Source of the DNA: RGIG8700 sp045535635
GTDB lineage: Bacteria; Bacillota; Clostridia; RGIG6154
Length of the DNA: 31,283 nt
NCBI GenBank assembly: GCA_045535635.1
Contig: JAZSLZ010000038.1
Location: forward strand, 1 to 31,283
Direction of reading: 5' to 3'
Each line of letters starts with the position of its first letter. Positions within the stretch are counted from its first letter, which is position 1. A model generated the notes under the pieces. The model searched no databases, was not told the origin of the DNA, and saw only the letters and a list, made by a program, of their open reading frames with translations. The translations under genes and the position numbers were made by a program. Positions 31,229 through 31,283 of this stretch are shown in pieces.

Positions 31229-31283
31229 GTTTGCGTTGCAAACGAGATATATTTGTTTAACACAAATTCGATATAATTTCTTG
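31229..31283. repeat. Chain of short hairpins joined by TCGATAT-like spacers
   Basis: GTTTGC-GTT-GCAAAC (31229-31243) is followed by GAGATAT, then ATTTGT-N5-ACAAAT (31251-31267), then TCGATATAATTTC, which runs off the window. Serial short dyads joined by GATAT/CGATAT spacers resemble intergenic palindromic arrays seen in some Clostridia. The array is cut by the window edge. Confidence 0.5.

Noticed and set aside
1..31283. CRISPR array, tRNA or rRNA genes, phage or transposase genes
   Set aside because: No spaced direct repeats, cloverleaf-like segments, rRNA motifs or mobile-element proteins were seen on either strand.

Overview
The window is AT-rich and densely coded. It has Clostridia-like features: AGGAG-type ribosome binding sites, heavy AGA use for arginine, sigma-A style promoters, and a glnS gene next to gltX. 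An anaerobic gut or fermentative member of the Clostridia (Bacillota) is the best guess. Nothing here fixes the genus. No rRNA, tRNA, CRISPR array, integrase or transposase was seen. No stretch longer than about 300 bases lacks a gene.

Region 1 (1-3850) is a small catabolic set on the minus strand: a pita-bread (M24/creatinase-like) hydrolase, an Anabaena-sensory-rhodopsin-transducer (ASRT) family protein and a DUF4432 mutarotase-like protein. A divergent AraC-type regulator sits beside it. Its substrate is unknown.

Region 2 (3856-18108, minus strand) is the centrepiece: an 18-gene glycyl-radical-enzyme bacterial microcompartment (BMC) locus of the fucose/rhamnose/1,2-propanediol type (GRM5-like). 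In transcription order it encodes a HAD phosphatase, the B12-independent diol dehydratase, its radical SAM activase, a PduU/EutS-like shell protein, a PduV/EutP-like GTPase, a class II (fuculose-phosphate-type) aldolase, a PduO-C/GlcG-like protein, a Zn-type alcohol dehydrogenase, two PduA-type hexamer proteins, an EutN vertex protein, a PduS-like flavin/Fe-S protein, a PduT-like trimer, a ribbon-helix-helix (RHH) protein, a CoA-acylating aldehyde dehydrogenase, a second trimer, PduL and a DeoR-type regulator. The expected chemistry is deoxyhexulose-1-phosphate to lactaldehyde plus DHAP, lactaldehyde to 1,2-propanediol to propionaldehyde, then propanol and propionyl-phosphate. Five cargo proteins carry recognisable encapsulation-type amphipathic helices. 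Two good promoters drive the locus: one before the HAD gene and one perfect-consensus promoter before the aldolase. A 13-bp stem-loop without a U-tract follows the two major shell genes. One of those genes may have two translation starts.

Region 3 (18264-23119) holds a 1271-residue exported protein ending in an SGNH/DUF4886-like domain, and a divergent LysR-type regulator.

Region 4 (23166-31127, plus strand) is a tight housekeeping operon: gltX, glnS, metG, a TatD-family nuclease, two half-size chromate transporter subunits and a membrane-anchored protein that resembles DUF4825. Both window ends carry short palindromic repeat elements.
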